Part shown: positions 52,423 through 63,203 of the stretch, piece by piece
How the letters are laid out: every line of letters begins with the position of its first letter
Numbering within the stretch: position 1 is the first letter of the stretch
Assembly: GCA_045563135.1 (NCBI GenBank)
Contig: JBJKUL010000001.1
Span: 310,001-374,000, forward strand
Source: Actinomarina sp002308095
GTDB taxonomy: Bacteria; Actinomycetota; Acidimicrobiia; Actinomarinales; Actinomarinaceae
Reading direction: 5' to 3'
Length of the DNA stretch: 64,000 nucleotides
Notes under the pieces: model-generated
Database searches by the model: none
Seen by the model: the letters and a program-made list of their open reading frames with translations, nothing else
Told to the model about the DNA's origin: nothing
Program-made: the position numbers and the translations under genes

Positions 52423-53691
52423 ATGGCTAATAAAGAATCGTCATCCGAACCTCTAAAATGTAGTTTCTGCGGAAAATCTCAGAAGCAAGTCATAAAACTA
52501 ATAGCCGGTCCAGGCGTTTACATTTGTGATGAGTGTATTGAGCTTTGTACTGAAATCATTGAAGAAGAGAAAATCGATACCATCGATAGTTCTGATGAAG
52601 TAAATCTTCCATTACCCAAAGAAATAAACCATTCTTTGAATGAGTTTGTAATTGGCCAAAGCGATGCAAAAAAAACCTTAGCTGTAGCAGTCTACAATCA
52701 CTACAAAAGAATTTATAAAGATGACACACTCAATGATGATCTTGAGATACAGAAGTCTAATGTATTAATCCTGGGTCCGACAGGTAGTGGTAAAACATTG
52801 TTGGCACAAACTCTAGCTAAGATTTTAAACGTACCATTTGCTATTGCTGACGCTACAACATTAACTGAAGCAGGATATGTAGGGGAGGATGTAGAAAATA
52901 TACTTTTATCCCTAATCAATGCAGCCGATTTTGATATCAAAAAAGCTGAAAAAGGAATAATCTATATTGATGAAATTGATAAAATCACAAGAAAATCAGA
53001 TAATCCATCAATTACAAGAGACGTATCTGGAGAGGGTGTTCAGCAAGCACTTCTTAAAATACTTGAAGGCACCGTTGCTCAAGTTCCACCTCAAGGTGGT
53101 CGTAAACATCCACAACAAGAGTATTTACAAATAGATACAACAAATATTTTATTTATAGTTGGTGGAGCATTTGATGGGCTTGAAGAGATAATCACTAAAA
53201 GATTAGGTGAAAACTCTATTGGTTTCTCAGCTTCATTAGAAGGCTCAAATAAAATAAATCAAAATGAAGTATTTCAAAATGTTGAAACTAAAGACCTAAT
53301 TAAGTTCGGTTTAATTCCTGAATTTATTGGAAGACTTCCAATTGTTACAAATGTCAATGAATTGGAAAAAGAATCATTAGTTAAAATTTTAACAGAACCA
53401 AAAAATGCTATCACAAAGCAATTCCAAAAAATGTTTGCGCTAGATGATATTGAACTTATATTTACTGATGAGTCACTAGAAGCACTTGCTGATTTAGCAC
53501 TTGAGAGAAATACTGGTGCTAGAGGGCTAAGATCGATACTTGAAAAAATACTTCTTAATGAGATGTATGAGTCACCATCTCGTAAAGATATTGACCAAAT
53601 AATACTAGATAAAGAAAATGTTCTAGACGGTATCCAGCCAAAGATGGTCTTAAATCAAAGTAAAGATTCAAAAGACTCAAAACCTGCATAG
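52423..53691 (+). CDS. clpX: ATP-dependent Clp protease ATPase ClpX
   Basis: This 422-residue AAA+ unfoldase has an N-terminal zinc domain (CSFCGKSQ near residue 13 and CDECIELC near 37), Walker A LGPTGSGKTLLAQTLA near 118, GYVGEDVENIL pore-side loop and Walker B IIYIDEIDKI near 186. The IGF loop for ClpP docking is in the region IGFSASLE near 267. It feeds substrates to ClpP encoded upstream. Confidence 0.95.
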   Translation: MANKESSSEPLKCSFCGKSQKQVIKLIAGPGVYICDECIELCTEIIEEEKIDTIDSSDEVNLPLPKEINHSLNEFVIGQSDAKKTLAVAVYNHYKRIYKDDTLNDDLEIQKSNVLILGPTGSGKTLLAQTLAKILNVPFAIADATTLTEAGYVGEDVENILLSLINAADFDIKKAEKGIIYIDEIDKITRKSDNPSITRDVSGEGVQQALLKILEGTVAQVPPQGGRKHPQQEYLQIDTTNILFIVGGAFDGLEEIITKRLGENSIGFSASLEGSNKINQNEVFQNVETKDLIKFGLIPEFIGRLPIVTNVNELEKESLVKILTEPKNAITKQFQKMFALDDIELIFTDESLEALADLALERNTGARGLRSILEKILLNEMYESPSRKDIDQIILDKENVLDGIQPKMVLNQSKDSKDSKPA

Positions 53692-53695
53692 CTTC

Positions 53696-56290
53696 ATGCA
53701 AGATGAAAAGTACGAACCCCTAAAGCTAGAAAAAAAATGGCAAAAAATCTGGGAAGACAAGGATAAATTTAAACCAACTCCATCAGATAAACAATTTTCA
53801 ATCGTAATTCCTCCACCAAATGTTACGGGTTCTCTTCATATGGGCCATGCATTAGAACACTCTATTATCGACGTTATCGTCAGATATATGAGACTGAAAG
53901 GCTTTGAGACAATGTGGGTACCTGGCACTGACCATGCCGGTATCATTACACAGCTATTAGTCGAAAAAGAACTTGCTACCAAAGACATAACTAAAGAAGC
54001 ATTAGGTAGAGAGAAGTTTATTGAAGAAGTATGGAAATGGAAAAAAGAATCTGGAGAAAATATTTCTAATCAGATGAAAACTCTTGGTATGAGCTGTGAT
54101 TGGAGTATGGAAAGATTCACTATGGATGAAGGCCTTTCAAAGGCTGTACAGCAAGTGTTTATTGAATTGTACGAAAAAGAATTAATTTATAAAGGTACAA
54201 GGATGGTCAACTGGGATACAGAATTGATGTCAGCAGTTTCTGATCTAGAGGTAAATATGACCTCTAAACAGGGTAAATTATGGAATCTACGATACAAGGT
54301 TGGAGATGAGCATATAGTAATTGCAACAACTCGTCCTGAAACATTATTGGGTGATACAGCAATTGCAGTAAATCCCGATGACAAAAGATATAAAAATCTT
54401 ATTGGAAAAAAAGCAATTGTTCCTCTTGTTAATAGGGAAGTGCCAATAATTGCTGATGAATATGTAGACGTTGATTTTGGATCAGGTTGTGTAAAAATTA
54501 CACCAGCCCATGACTTTAACGATTATGAGATAGGGATCAAACATTCTCTTGAAATAATTAACTGTATGAATCTTGATGGTTCGATAGTTAATGAGGAATA
54601 TATTCCAAAACAATTAAGAGGATTAGATAGATTTGAAGCGAGAAAAAGTATTATTCAAGAATTAGAAGATTTAAATCAAGTAGAAAATATAGAAGATTAT
54701 TCAATTCAAATACCTATAGGCGATAGGTCAAAAAGCGTTCTAGAACCAATGATAACTGAACAATGGTTCGTAAAAGCCAAAGAATTAGCTAAAGATGCAA
54801 TTAAGTCTGTAGAAACAGATGAAATTAAGTTTATTCCTAAAAATTGGGAAAAAACATACTTTGAATGGATGTACAATATCCAAGATTGGTGTATATCACG
54901 ACAAATTTGGTGGGGGCATCGTATTCCTGCATGGTACGACCAGGCTGGAAATGTCTATGTTGGTGTATCTGAAGAAGAGGTACGAGATAAAAATAATCTC
55001 TCTAAAGATGAAGTACTAAATCAGGATGAAGATGTTCTTGACACATGGTTCTCATCAGCATTGTGGCCATTTTCAACACTTGGTTGGCCAGATAATACAG
55101 CAGAGTTAAAAAAGTATTATCCAACCTCTCTACTTGTTACAGGGTTTGACATAATTTTCTTTTGGGTAGCTCGCATGATAATGATGGGTATGCATTTCCA
55201 AAAAGAAGTTCCATTTAAAGACATACTTATCCACGGATTAGTAAGGGACTCAAAGGGCCGTAAGATGTCAAAAAGCTTAGGGAATACTATAGATCCACTT
55301 GAGCTCTCTCAAAACCATGGAGCTGATGCATTGAGGTTTTCACTTATTGAAAAAGCTTCACCTGGGCAAGATGTTCCATTTGATGAAGAATGGACTGTTG
55401 CAGCAAAAAAATTCGGTAACAAAATATGGAATGCTGCTAAGTTTGTACATCTTTATACGGATAATTCACAAAATTTAGAGGTTGATCAGATTAAAAGCCC
55501 AGAAAATATCTGGATACTAGAAAGATATAATGCTACTTTAAGTGATTTTGAATCCTTGTTTGAGGAATATAAAGTATCCGAGGCATATAAAGTTTTTTAT
55601 AATTTTTTGTGGTCAGATCTATTTGATTGGTACTTTGAACTCGCAAAAAATTTAATTATGAATGATTCAAATAAAAATGAGACAGAATTTGTACTCCGTT
55701 CAACATTTCTTAATACTTTAAAAATATTAAATCCCGCGATGCCACATATTACAGAGGAAATTTGGAGCTCCTTTGATAATGAAATGCTTATTGATAACTC
55801 ATGGCCATCCCAGTATGAATTATCTGAAGGTTTAACAGGTGAAGTAGAGGTTATGAAAAAATTGATTACTGAAATAAGAAATTTTAAATTAACTTATGGT
55901 CTCAAAAATTCACAAAATATTCATCTTTATACAGAAAGCAATATGGAGCAGTGGTTAAAGGACCAGATAGAAATACTTACAAATTCTACAATAAGTGTTG
56001 ATGCAGAATTTTTCTCTAAAAATGATAATTTATTATTTTTTCAAAATCAAGATTATAAACTTGGGCTTATCCCCGGCGAATACATTGATTTAGAAGTGGA
56101 AAAGAAAAAACTTTCTAAAAAACTTAATGACTTAACTAAAACCTTAAAAATATCTAAATCGCGGCTTGAAAATGAAAAGTTTATTCAAAATGCTAAACAA
56201 GAATTAATTGAGCAAGAAAAAAAGAATTTTGACAACGTAACATTGGAAATCAAAACTATCAATGAAACCTTAAAAACACTTAATGGATAA
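53696..56290 (+). CDS. valS: valyl-tRNA synthetase
   Basis: This 864-residue class Ia synthetase charges tRNA-Val. PPPNVTGSLHMGHALEHS near residue 39 is HIGH, DVLDTWFSSALWPFSTLGWP near 445 the ValRS block, GRKMSKSLGNTIDP near 520 the KMSKS loop, and a coiled-coil ValRS C-terminal arm spans about 800-864. ATG is 4 bases after the clpX stop. Order clpX-valS-folC is the actinobacterial arrangement. Confidence 0.95.
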   Translation: MQDEKYEPLKLEKKWQKIWEDKDKFKPTPSDKQFSIVIPPPNVTGSLHMGHALEHSIIDVIVRYMRLKGFETMWVPGTDHAGIITQLLVEKELATKDITKEALGREKFIEEVWKWKKESGENISNQMKTLGMSCDWSMERFTMDEGLSKAVQQVFIELYEKELIYKGTRMVNWDTELMSAVSDLEVNMTSKQGKLWNLRYKVGDEHIVIATTRPETLLGDTAIAVNPDDKRYKNLIGKKAIVPLVNREVPIIADEYVDVDFGSGCVKITPAHDFNDYEIGIKHSLEIINCMNLDGSIVNEEYIPKQLRGLDRFEARKSIIQELEDLNQVENIEDYSIQIPIGDRSKSVLEPMITEQWFVKAKELAKDAIKSVETDEIKFIPKNWEKTYFEWMYNIQDWCISRQIWWGHRIPAWYDQAGNVYVGVSEEEVRDKNNLSKDEVLNQDEDVLDTWFSSALWPFSTLGWPDNTAELKKYYPTSLLVTGFDIIFFWVARMIMMGMHFQKEVPFKDILIHGLVRDSKGRKMSKSLGNTIDPLELSQNHGADALRFSLIEKASPGQDVPFDEEWTVAAKKFGNKIWNAAKFVHLYTDNSQNLEVDQIKSPENIWILERYNATLSDFESLFEEYKVSEAYKVFYNFLWSDLFDWYFELAKNLIMNDSNKNETEFVLRSTFLNTLKILNPAMPHITEEIWSSFDNEMLIDNSWPSQYELSEGLTGEVEVMKKLITEIRNFKLTYGLKNSQNIHLYTESNMEQWLKDQIEILTNSTISVDAEFFSKNDNLLFFQNQDYKLGLIPGEYIDLEVEKKKLSKKLNDLTKTLKISKSRLENEKFIQNAKQELIEQEKKNFDNVTLEIKTINETLKTLNG

Positions 56291-57497
56291 CCTAAAATAT
56301 CTGCACTCAAAGTCATCTTCTCACACAAATAAAAATTTAGAGATACTAAAAAAATTTTTTACTAAAAAGGACCTCAATTACTTAAGTGAAAAATCAGTAT
56401 CAATTGTTGGTACAAATGGAAAAACCTCTACAGCATCAATACTTAATGACTTACTTTTAAATGCCGGTCTGAATACATGCTTGTTCACTTCACCCCATTT
56501 AGTACAGCTAAATGAGAGGATTCAGATAAATAGCAAGCTAATTTCAGATTTAGATCTAGCTAAATATATTGACAAGGTATGCATTTTTGAAAAAGAAAAT
56601 GAGATCGTCCTCGGATACTTTGAATCGATATTTCTGATAGCAGCAAGTTACTTCCTGGATAGCGAACTAGATGTATTTATTGTCGAAGCAGGAATTGGAG
56701 GAAGGTTAGACACTACTTCTATTCTCAACAGTCAAATTGTATGTTTAACTAATGTAGATTTAGATCATACAGAATTATTAGGAAATAGCATTGAAGATAT
56801 TCTTTTTGAAAAAATAAAAATATCCCAAAATGTGAAGTGCTTTATTCTCGGAAGCAATAAAATTCATCGACAATATGAAAGTATTATTAAAGAGGAGCTA
56901 AACATTGATGATAAAAACTATGAATTGAGTTTTAGTCAAGAGAATAATACTAAATCAATAAATTCGAGAGAGGGTGTTTACACGAAGCTTAATGAGGATT
57001 TAGCAACAACTGCACTAAAAAAAATACTTAACAATTTTCATATTCAGAGTAGTGATCTAATAAGTTCTGAAAATAGTGATAATTTTGAATACAGAGTACC
57101 AAAAGGAAGATTCCAAGTTATTGATAGTGGTAAAAATTTTAAAATAATCGATGGTGCGCACAACCCAGCAGGTGTAGATGCTTTTTTTAACCTCCTAGAG
57201 GAGACGTATACAAAAGATGAGATTGAGAGTTTAGATTGCTACATTGCCTTTAACAAAAATAAAGATTTTAAAAAAATGTTAGATATTATCTGCAATAAAG
57301 ACTATCTAAATATCAAATTACTAGAAAACAACATATTCTATAACCAACTTAATTTAGAAGCTATAGAAAGCTACCTTGATTCTGAGGGAAAAAAATCTAT
57401 CAAAAGCAGTCTTAGTAAATTTCATTTAAGTAATAAAGCATCTATTTTGATAGGGAGTTTATATTTAGTTGGAGAATATATAAAGGAATACAAATGA
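56283..57497 (+). CDS. folC: folylpolyglutamate synthase/dihydrofolate synthase
   Basis: This 404-residue Mur-ligase-fold enzyme adds glutamates to folates. VGTNGKTSTASILNDLLLNAGLNTCLFTSPHL near residue 42 is the P-loop and folate region, EAGIGGRLDTTSIL near 139 the carbamylated-Lys region, and IIDGAHNPAG near 288 the C-domain motif. It overlaps valS by 8 bases. Confidence 0.9.
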   Translation: MDNLKYLHSKSSSHTNKNLEILKKFFTKKDLNYLSEKSVSIVGTNGKTSTASILNDLLLNAGLNTCLFTSPHLVQLNERIQINSKLISDLDLAKYIDKVCIFEKENEIVLGYFESIFLIAASYFLDSELDVFIVEAGIGGRLDTTSILNSQIVCLTNVDLDHTELLGNSIEDILFEKIKISQNVKCFILGSNKIHRQYESIIKEELNIDDKNYELSFSQENNTKSINSREGVYTKLNEDLATTALKKILNNFHIQSSDLISSENSDNFEYRVPKGRFQVIDSGKNFKIIDGAHNPAGVDAFFNLLEETYTKDEIESLDCYIAFNKNKDFKKMLDIICNKDYLNIKLLENNIFYNQLNLEAIESYLDSEGKKSIKSSLSKFHLSNKASILIGSLYLVGEYIKEYK

Positions 57498-57889
57498 AAA
57501 CATTTTTTATGATTAAACCAGATGGTGTAAAGAGAAATATCATTGGCGATGTTGTCAATAGAGTTGAAAAGAAAGATTTTGTAATAACAAAAATGAAAAT
57601 GATGCAGATTTCTACAGAATTGGCAGAGAAGCACTACGCTGAACACTCAGAAAAACCATTTTTTAATGATTTAGTCACATTTATAACAAGTGGTCCTGTT
57701 GTCGCTATGGAGGTTGAAGGGGACAATGCTGTTCTTGCAATTAGAGAGTTGATGGGAGCTACAAACCCAGCTGATGCGGATCCTGGCACAATTAGAGGTG
57801 ATTTAGCCTCTAAATTAGAGGAAAATGTAGTACATGGTTCTGACTCTGAAGAGAGCGCAGAGAGAGAATTAGGTTTATTTTTTAGCTAA
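57494..57889 (+). CDS. ndk: nucleoside diphosphate kinase
   Basis: This 131-residue enzyme balances NTP pools. TFFMIKPDGVKRNIIGDVVNRVE at the start, RELMGATNPADADPGTIRGDLA near 90 and the catalytic His in NVVHGSDS near 116 are complete. It overlaps folC by 4 bases. Confidence 0.95.
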   Translation: MKTFFMIKPDGVKRNIIGDVVNRVEKKDFVITKMKMMQISTELAEKHYAEHSEKPFFNDLVTFITSGPVVAMEVEGDNAVLAIRELMGATNPADADPGTIRGDLASKLEENVVHGSDSEESAERELGLFFS

Positions 57890-57936
57890 AAATTTTTTAT
57901 TTCACTTGGTTATTTAGTCTATTAGTCTGAATATAC

Positions 57937-58980
57937 ATGGCAGGATTAAATCTTAGAAGAACTTTATTTGGCGGAAATGACATCGCAATAGATTTAGGCA
58001 CGGCAAATACTCTTATTTATGTCAAGGGAGTAGGAGTTGTAGTAGATGAACCTACAATTCTTGCAATAAACAAGAGTGATGGCAGTATTCTAGCTGTCGG
58101 GAATGAGGCAAAAAAGCTTATTGGTCGTGTTCCGGACTCTATTGAACTTGTAAAACCATTACGTGATGGTGTGATTTCAGAGATTGAAATGGCAGAAGAG
58201 CTAGTAAAAACTTTACTATCAAGGGCAATTGGCAGGGCATACTCTAAACCAAGAATTGTAATCTGTGTGCCAAATGGTGTAACAAGTGTAGAGCAAAGAT
58301 CTATTGAAACAGCAGCTCATGCAACTGGAGCATCTGAGGTTTATACCATTGAAGAACCAATGGCTGCTTCGATAGGTGCAGGTTTACAAGTATTTGAGCC
58401 AGTCGGAAACATGGTTATAGATATTGGTGGTGGAACAACTGAAATTGCTGTAATTTCTATGGGAGACGTTGTGAATGCTAACTCTGTTCGTATAGGCGGA
58501 GAAGATATGACTGAAAGATTAATTGAGTATCTAAGAAGTGAACACGCCATGTTGATAGATGAAGGTATAGCTGAATCACTAAAGCACGCTGTTGGTTCTG
58601 CATTTCAATTTGATAAAGAGCCTCAAGTCACTGTTACCGGTAGAGATATAGTAAAAGGTGTACCTAAGCAGGTTTTACTTGAAGCCTCGGATGTACGTGA
58701 CGCATTGGCTCCAATTGTTAATGAAATCATTGAGGCAATTAGAATTTCACTTTCAAGAACTCCTCCAGCTCTTGTCTCAGATATTGATAAAGACGGAGCC
58801 TGGTTGACCGGAGGTGGGTCAATTTTAAAACAACTTGATCGTAAAATCGCAGAGGAATTGGGAATACCTATAAATATGACGGATGACCCTCTGAGTACAG
58901 TTGTTGTTGGTTCTGGTATTTGCCTTGAAAGGTTTGAAGATTTTAGAACGGTATTAAAGTCATCACCGAAGCCTAATTAA
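57937..58980 (+). CDS. mreB: rod shape-determining protein MreB
   Basis: This 347-residue actin-like protein builds filaments that guide cell-wall elongation. AIDLGTANTLIYVKGVGVV near residue 17 is phosphate 1, GNMVIDIGGGTTEIAVIS near 151 phosphate 2 and the connect, and GAWLTGGGSILKQLD near 287 the adenosine loop. It heads a mreB-mreC-mreD-mrdA-rodA run, the elongasome set, so the cell is probably rod-shaped or was so ancestrally. Confidence 0.95.
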   Translation: MAGLNLRRTLFGGNDIAIDLGTANTLIYVKGVGVVVDEPTILAINKSDGSILAVGNEAKKLIGRVPDSIELVKPLRDGVISEIEMAEELVKTLLSRAIGRAYSKPRIVICVPNGVTSVEQRSIETAAHATGASEVYTIEEPMAASIGAGLQVFEPVGNMVIDIGGGTTEIAVISMGDVVNANSVRIGGEDMTERLIEYLRSEHAMLIDEGIAESLKHAVGSAFQFDKEPQVTVTGRDIVKGVPKQVLLEASDVRDALAPIVNEIIEAIRISLSRTPPALVSDIDKDGAWLTGGGSILKQLDRKIAEELGIPINMTDDPLSTVVVGSGICLERFEDFRTVLKSSPKPN

Positions 58981-58983
58981 TTC

Positions 58984-59781
58984 ATGAATGCTAACAATAG
59001 CCCAAAAAGAAGAATTTATGTTTACTATTTTTTGGGTATCTTGTTTAGTGCAACATTAGTAACAATAGATATTTTTTCTGATAAGGGCCTGTCAAAAAAT
59101 TTAAATGAAACAGTCAATATATTGCTCCCTCAGCAAACCCTAAATAGTAATGATTTTAAATTTTCTTCACTAGAAATATTTAAAACCAAGAGCAGTTTAA
59201 TAAATGAAAATATTCGATTAAAAAATGAAGTTATAGAACTTAGAAAACTTTTAATTGAAAATGAACAGCTTAGGGATGAAAACATTAACAACAATCGAGT
59301 TGTCAAAGAAGTAGACACTGCTATTTATAATATTCTACAAACTTCAATTATTTTCAAAACACCCTCTGATGAATACATCATATCTGGAGGAGAGAATCTA
59401 AACCTAAAAGTCAAAGATTTAGTAATTGACCAAAGTGGATATGTTGTCGCTATAGTTACTGGCGTAAGACAGGATAGATCTTTTATTTCAACTATTGAAG
59501 ACTCTAATTTTTCAATCCAAGGTATTGATAAATATGGCAATGAATACCTAATTACTTCTGATGGAGAGTATATTTTTGTAAATTCTTTAAAACTTAATAC
59601 AGAAAATAGTGATATTAAATATATTTATACTGATATTTCATATGGACACCCTGGCCAATTTCCAATCGTTGATCTATCTTCAACACAAATAAATATTGCC
59701 AATAATAAATTACAGGCTGAAATCCCGATAAATTACAAGATCAGTTTTTTTTCTGACCTATATTTGATACAGGCAAAATGA
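58984..59781 (+). CDS. mreC: rod shape-determining protein MreC
   Basis: This 265-residue bitopic protein has a membrane helix at about 9-27, a coiled coil near 65-105 (SLINENIRLKNEVIELRKLLI) and a two-barrel outer domain. GVRQDRSFISTIEDSNFSIQGI near 160 is the family block. It scaffolds the elongation enzymes. It lies 3 bases after mreB and overlaps mreD. Confidence 0.85.
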   Translation: MNANNSPKRRIYVYYFLGILFSATLVTIDIFSDKGLSKNLNETVNILLPQQTLNSNDFKFSSLEIFKTKSSLINENIRLKNEVIELRKLLIENEQLRDENINNNRVVKEVDTAIYNILQTSIIFKTPSDEYIISGGENLNLKVKDLVIDQSGYVVAIVTGVRQDRSFISTIEDSNFSIQGIDKYGNEYLITSDGEYIFVNSLKLNTENSDIKYIYTDISYGHPGQFPIVDLSSTQINIANNKLQAEIPINYKISFFSDLYLIQAK

Positions 59782-60248
59782 TATATTTAAAAAATTCTTT
59801 TCTTGTATTTCTAACTTTTTTTCTAATCTTTATTGAAGTCACATTAAATACATTTTTTAGTGGTAGTGATTATGTTGAATTTCTACCGTTTCTTTTTTAT
59901 ATATTTTATGTATCTATCTATTTTTTTAGCAGATCTTCTGTATTCGTAATCATATTGTCAGGTTGTTATTTTGATTTATTCTTTACAGAAAATTTCTTAG
60001 GTTACACATCTATAAAGCTCTTAATAATCTGTATTTTTATACATTTTTTATATTTAAGGCTGAGTGGGGGAATAGCGTTAGAGTTTCTTTTATTTTACTT
60101 GGCTGCTCTTCTTTATAAATTTGAAGTTATATTACCTTCTTTTGATATAAGCCTTGTTTATTTATTTGTTATTTGTTTACCCAATTACTTTTTATTTAAA
60201 ATATTGACCAGTACTCTAAGAAGAGATGTTTTATCAGCAAAAATTTAG
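59778..60248 (+). CDS. mreD: rod shape-determining protein MreD
   Basis: This 156-residue, very hydrophobic protein has about five membrane segments and the expected MreD place between mreC and mrdA. Sequence motifs are weak, as is usual for MreD. It overlaps mreC by 4 bases and mrdA by 23. Confidence 0.75.
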   Translation: MIYLKNSFLVFLTFFLIFIEVTLNTFFSGSDYVEFLPFLFYIFYVSIYFFSRSSVFVIILSGCYFDLFFTENFLGYTSIKLLIICIFIHFLYLRLSGGIALEFLLFYLAALLYKFEVILPSFDISLVYLFVICLPNYFLFKILTSTLRRDVLSAKI

Positions 60249-62067
60249 AATTCTTTCGTTATTTATAGGTTTTATTTTTTTTGGTCTATTAATTAATATA
60301 TATAATTTACAAGTAGTAAACAGAGAAAATGCCATTATCTCTGTAAATCAGCAAACTCTAGACACGTTCTACATTCCTGCACCAAGGGGTGAAATCTATG
60401 ATTCAAACAATAACAAATTAGCTTCCTCATCTTTAGAGCCACATCTTTTTTTAAATCTTAGAAAAGTGAACGATGAGAATCGAAGTCAGTATGAACAATA
60501 TCTTAAGTACAATTTTCCAACTCTTGATAATGAGGATATTAATGAGCTTTTTGAAAGCAATAAATTGTTAGCAAAAATTATCAATATTCAAAATCTTAAT
60601 TTTGACAATAGACAGAGTCTCTCAGGATTAGATGCTTTTGAGATTTTTGATTACCCTATTCGTAATTATGAATATGATAATATTGCTTCTCATGTTCTAG
60701 GTTATTTAGGGGAACCTTCACTTGAGGATATAGCTATCTACCCTACGTCAATAAATACTAACATTGTTGGCAAGAGTGGATTAGAAAGGTATTATCAAAA
60801 TGACTTATCAGGAGAACCTACTCAAGTAATATTTAAAGGTAGCGAGATTGAACAAATTGTACCTAGCACTCCTGGTAAAGATATTAAAATTAGTCTAGAT
60901 ATAAACCTTCAAAAAATAGCTACTGAGTCTTTGCTGCAAGGTATGGAGTTGGCTAATGATAACTTTGAATCGAGAGACGAGATTAATAAAGGAGCTATTG
61001 TAGTTCTTGATATAGAAACTAATAAAGTTATCTCTATGGTATCTCTTCCTGACTACAATCCAAATAACTTTGTAGACGGAATTTCTAAAAGGGATTTCAA
61101 CAAACTCAATATTGCGGGTGCTTTTAATAATTACCCCATTCAGGGACAATACCCTCCAGGTTCAGTATTTAAAGTTGTAGCGTATTGGCTTGCCGAGCAG
61201 GAAAAGATTTACCCAGAAGGATTATCTTCTCGCAGCGGCAGAATAGACTGCAAGGGAAGTCTTGCATTTGGTTTTAATGATGGATCTCAACAAGTTTACA
61301 ATGACTGGAAAGAGGGTGGTCATGGAAGGGTCAATTTAGGAGCTTCAATAAAGGAATCTTGTAATGTTTATTTCTGGGATATTGCATTAAAAATATGGCG
61401 TGATTTTGAGGGAACGTCAGCAGAATCAATTCTTCAGCAATATGCAAAAAATCTGGGTTTTGGAAGTCCTTCAAGCATAGATCTACCTTATGAAGCTAGT
61501 GGTGTAGTGCCAGATAGAAATCTCTTTGAGGAGTGGTCAATATCTCAGCCTGAAAGAGTTAGGCCTGAGGGTTGGCTAGGTGGAGATTTAATGAACTTAA
61601 TTATTGGACAAGGCGCCATAACAGCAACACCTATCCAAGTAGCCAACGCTTATAGAACTCTAATTTCTGGAAAAATTAGCAGTCCTTTTATTAATTTAAA
61701 TAACGAACAGGAAAGTAGAGAGGTCGAAGAATTAGATGTTAGTGAAGATTTTATAAGCTTTTTGCTAGACGATCTTAATTCTGTCACCAACGAAGGTGGT
61801 ACAGCGCATGCTTCATTTTCAGTTCTTGGAAAAGCGGTAAAAGATGTTGGAGGAAAAACAGGAACTGCTCAAAACTCAGGGGATAAGAATAATACCTCTT
61901 GGTTTGTGGGCGTTGATTCAATCACCAATCCTAGATATGTTATAGCTACAGTTGTTGAGGAAGGCGGTTCAGGTAGTGCAATAGCTGCTCCAATAACACG
62001 AAGAGTAATTCAGTCACTCCGAGGACTTGAACTTACACCAGTTAAATTTGGAGAGATTACAGAATGA
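60226..62067 (+). CDS. mrdA: penicillin-binding protein 2
   Basis: This 613-residue class B transpeptidase cross-links lateral wall. A membrane helix at about 10-28 is followed by the PBP dimerisation domain (IPAPRGEIYDSNNN near 47). The transpeptidase motifs are S313-V-F-K316 in PPGSVFK, SCN near 385 and KTGTAQ near 544. It forms a pair with RodA. Confidence 0.93.
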   Translation: MFYQQKFRILSLFIGFIFFGLLINIYNLQVVNRENAIISVNQQTLDTFYIPAPRGEIYDSNNNKLASSSLEPHLFLNLRKVNDENRSQYEQYLKYNFPTLDNEDINELFESNKLLAKIINIQNLNFDNRQSLSGLDAFEIFDYPIRNYEYDNIASHVLGYLGEPSLEDIAIYPTSINTNIVGKSGLERYYQNDLSGEPTQVIFKGSEIEQIVPSTPGKDIKISLDINLQKIATESLLQGMELANDNFESRDEINKGAIVVLDIETNKVISMVSLPDYNPNNFVDGISKRDFNKLNIAGAFNNYPIQGQYPPGSVFKVVAYWLAEQEKIYPEGLSSRSGRIDCKGSLAFGFNDGSQQVYNDWKEGGHGRVNLGASIKESCNVYFWDIALKIWRDFEGTSAESILQQYAKNLGFGSPSSIDLPYEASGVVPDRNLFEEWSISQPERVRPEGWLGGDLMNLIIGQGAITATPIQVANAYRTLISGKISSPFINLNNEQESREVEELDVSEDFISFLLDDLNSVTNEGGTAHASFSVLGKAVKDVGGKTGTAQNSGDKNNTSWFVGVDSITNPRYVIATVVEEGGSGSAIAAPITRRVIQSLRGLELTPVKFGEITE

Positions 62068-63134
62068 ATACTAGAAAAATAACACTTTTAGGTCCAGAGG
62101 GTACCAATCTTACCCTTCTAACTATATTTTTAATACTAAATTTTGTATCTTGGCTAACTTTATTTACACTATCTGGTGCCCTATCTTTTAACCTGCAAAA
62201 CTCAGTTTTTAGACAGATTTCTTTCTCTATCCTTGCGGTGCTTTTGTTTTTTGCAATAACATATGTTTCACTAGATCAAATTTATAAATATACATTTATA
62301 TTTTATGGAGTAATTTCAATTTTACTAATTTTGCTCTTTGCAACAGAACCAAAAGAGGGTGTGAGAAGATGGTTTGACCTTGGTGTGGTAGATTTTCAGC
62401 CATCAGAGTACATAAAGATTGGGTTAGTATTGTTCATTTCAAGATGTATTACAGAGAGATATAATAAAATTTATATTGGGGCTATTTCAATAATACCAAT
62501 TGCATTAGTCTTTTTTCAACCAGACCTAGGTACTACAACACTATTAGTCGTCATCACTTTGAGTATGTTCATAGTATCTGATATAAAAACTCGTAATATT
62601 CTTTCAATTGCTCTTTTAGGTGGAGTGTCCTTTTTTGGTCTATTAGAGCTTGGTTTTATTAATTCTTATCAACTTAACCGTATTACAAGTTTCTTTGAAT
62701 CAGTAGATTTTGCTCAATCACAAAGTAGATTAGCAATCTCCAGCGGAGGCTTCACGGGACAGTTTTTTGAAGTAGATAAAGTTAATCAAATATTCATTCC
62801 TGTTCAAAGTACAGATTTTATATTTTCTGCATACGCCTATCAATTTGGATTTTTAGGAGTGACTATACTTTTTGGATTGTGGGGCTTTTTCTTTTACAGA
62901 GTTGCAAGAATAATATTGACGACTGAATCTGATTTTGAAAAATTTATACTAGCTGGATTTTCAGCTTCTCTAATATTTCAAATCTTCATTAATATATCAA
63001 CTGTAATAGGGGTTATTCCTGTAACAGGTATGCCTTTTCCTTTATTGAGCTTAGGAGGCTCATCTATAGTTGCTACAGCAGTAATTTTTGGAATTATAAA
63101 TAGAATATTTATTGAAAATAACGTAGTTATTTAA
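62064..63134 (+). CDS. rodA: peptidoglycan glycosyltransferase RodA
   Basis: This 356-residue SEDS protein polymerises glycan strands. About ten membrane segments are visible. RRWFDLGVVDFQPSEYIKIGLVLFISR near 104 and PVTGMPFPLLSLGGSSIVATAVIFGI near 317 are the SEDS signatures. It overlaps mrdA by 4 bases. FtsW is excluded by the neighbouring PBP2 and mre genes. Confidence 0.92.
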   Translation: MNTRKITLLGPEGTNLTLLTIFLILNFVSWLTLFTLSGALSFNLQNSVFRQISFSILAVLLFFAITYVSLDQIYKYTFIFYGVISILLILLFATEPKEGVRRWFDLGVVDFQPSEYIKIGLVLFISRCITERYNKIYIGAISIIPIALVFFQPDLGTTTLLVVITLSMFIVSDIKTRNILSIALLGGVSFFGLLELGFINSYQLNRITSFFESVDFAQSQSRLAISSGGFTGQFFEVDKVNQIFIPVQSTDFIFSAYAYQFGFLGVTILFGLWGFFFYRVARIILTTESDFEKFILAGFSASLIFQIFINISTVIGVIPVTGMPFPLLSLGGSSIVATAVIFGIINRIFIENNVVI

Positions 63135-63203
63135 TATTCCATACCCACTATCCTTTAGTAATGAGTTTTTATAATATATTTTCACATCAATATGGAGGTT
63201 TTA